Translations under genes and position numbers: made by a program
The notes under the pieces: generated by a model
Told to the model about the DNA's origin: nothing
The model's database searches: none
Seen by the model: the letters and a program-made list of their open reading frames with translations, nothing else
Part shown: positions 63,489-64,000 of the stretch, in pieces
Numbering within the stretch: the first letter of the stretch is position 1
How the letters are laid out: each line of letters starts with the position of its first letter
Source: Proales similis
Lineage: Eukaryota > Rotifera > Eurotatoria > Ploima > Proalidae
Length of the DNA stretch: 64,000 bases
NCBI GenBank assembly: GCA_019059635.1
Contig: JAGVRJ010000004.1
Coordinates: forward strand, 1,240,001 to 1,304,000
Direction of reading: 5' to 3'

Positions 63489-64000
63489 ATGCCCGTCAAA
63501 TGTGTGAGATGTGAAGAGAACCGGGCGATCCTGAAACGACCCAAGACAAGCGATGCAATGTGCAAGGAATGCTTCTTTTTTGTGTTTGAAGAGGAGATTC
63601 ACAACACAATTGTGGAAGGTGGCCTTTTCAAACCGGGCGAGCGCATTGGCATCGGCGCTAGCGGCGGCAAGGACTCAACTGTGCTGGCCAGCGTGCTGAA
63701 CACGCTGAACCAGCGCTACAACTACCAGGTCGAGTTGATATTGCTGTCTGTGGACGAGGGCATCACCGGCTATCGCGACGACTCGCTCGAGAGCGTCAAG
63801 AGAAACCAGACCGCGTTCGGCCTGCCGCTCAAAGTGGTCACGTACGAGGAGCTCTACGGATGGACTATGGACGAGATTGTGAAAAAAGTCGGCAGGAAGA
63901 ACAACTGCACGTTTTGCGGCGTATTCCGACGCCAAGCGCTCGACAGAGGCGCCATGATCCTTCAAGTGGACAAACTGGTCACCGGACACAACGCTGACGA
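63489..64000 (+). CDS. CTU1: Cytosolic tRNA 2-thiolation protein 1 (3' part outside the window)
   Basis: The ORF starts at ATG 63489 and is open to the window end (170 codons). An N-terminal zinc ribbon ([14 protein letters not shown]...MCKECF) precedes the PP-loop [37 protein letters not shown], and [18 protein letters not shown], which carries the CxxC pair. This is the TtcA/Ncs6 pattern. With CTU2 it thiolates the wobble U34 of Lys, Glu and Gln tRNAs using sulphur relayed by URM1. No intron in the visible part. Confidence 0.93.
   Translation, partial: MPVKCVRCEENRAILKRPKTSDAMCKECFFFVFEEEIHNTIVEGGLFKPGERIGIGASGGKDSTVLASVLNTLNQRYNYQVELILLSVDEGITGYRDDSLESVKRNQTAFGLPLKVVTYEELYGWTMDEIVKKVGRKNNCTFCGVFRRQALDRGAMILQVDKLVTGHNAD

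Overview
The window is a gene-dense, fully eukaryotic stretch from an animal. Nearly all genes have short spliceosomal introns (mostly 50-90 nt), polyadenylation signals follow many stops, and the gene set is metazoan: a SPIRE actin nucleator, a KIF27/KIF7-type kinesin, a Cys-loop receptor subunit, Notum, Ly6 proteins, a STRA6-like transporter and a Brahma/BRG1 remodeller. Some introns are as short as about 31-35 nt. Together these point to an invertebrate with a compact genome. I cannot name the phylum from sequence alone. There is no sign of prokaryotic organisation, CRISPR, insertion sequences or plasmid genes. I saw no tRNA or rRNA by eye.

Layout. 1-2409: 3' part of a CABIN1 homologue. 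2648-3196: orphan membrane protein. 3394-4236: NUDT8-like Nudix hydrolase. 4583-9594: KLHDC4, split by a roughly 2.65-kb gap that contains a complete intronless 7TM receptor gene (5823-7991). 9724-11949: tandem paralogue of that receptor. 12292-15402 (-): SPIRE. 15403-20214: a 4.8-kb stretch with no supportable gene. 20215-21276 (-): PRUNE/PPX-type DHH phosphatase. 21365-23789 (-): STRA6-like. 24058-25524: RFC4. 25783-30234 (-): KIF27/KIF7. 30515-31759: DNAJC8. 31968-33752: USP12/46. 34274-35731: hnRNP R/Q-like. 36004-36486 (-): orphan. 36609-37595: VPS72/YL1. 37827-39159: SLC25A21. 39235-41577 and 42058-44388 (both -): second tandem pair of the same 7TM receptor family. 44885-46904: PhoPQ-related/AprA-like secreted hydrolase. 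47273-51844: BRM/BRG1, intronless. 52254-53163: MRPL47. 53280-55149 (-): Cys-loop receptor. 55933-57271: UAP56/DDX39. 57649-58137 and 58293-58775 (both -): Ly6-type proteins. 60400-62270: Notum. 62915-63121: small orphan. 63489-64000: CTU1, cut by the window edge.

The most unusual signal is the four-member receptor family. Each tandem pair shares a nearly identical, GC-rich central block (884 bp in one pair, 766 bp plus 132 bp in the other), while the ectodomain and the C-terminal half are strongly diverged and AT-richer. Offsets between copies are constant across the blocks, so this looks like repeated gene conversion of the receptor core with diversification of both ends. One of these genes lies inside KLHDC4, whose other introns are all short.

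Most other genes are housekeeping or signalling genes placed as close neighbours with no obvious shared pathway. Exceptions by theme are chromatin factors (CABIN1, VPS72, BRM), RNA and translation factors (UAP56, hnRNP-like, DNAJC8, MRPL47, CTU1), and secreted or surface proteins (receptors, Ly6, Notum, AprA-like). Exon coordinates were worked out by hand from reading frame, GT/GC-AG signals and similarity to remembered family members. For the spliced genes the summed exon lengths are multiples of three.
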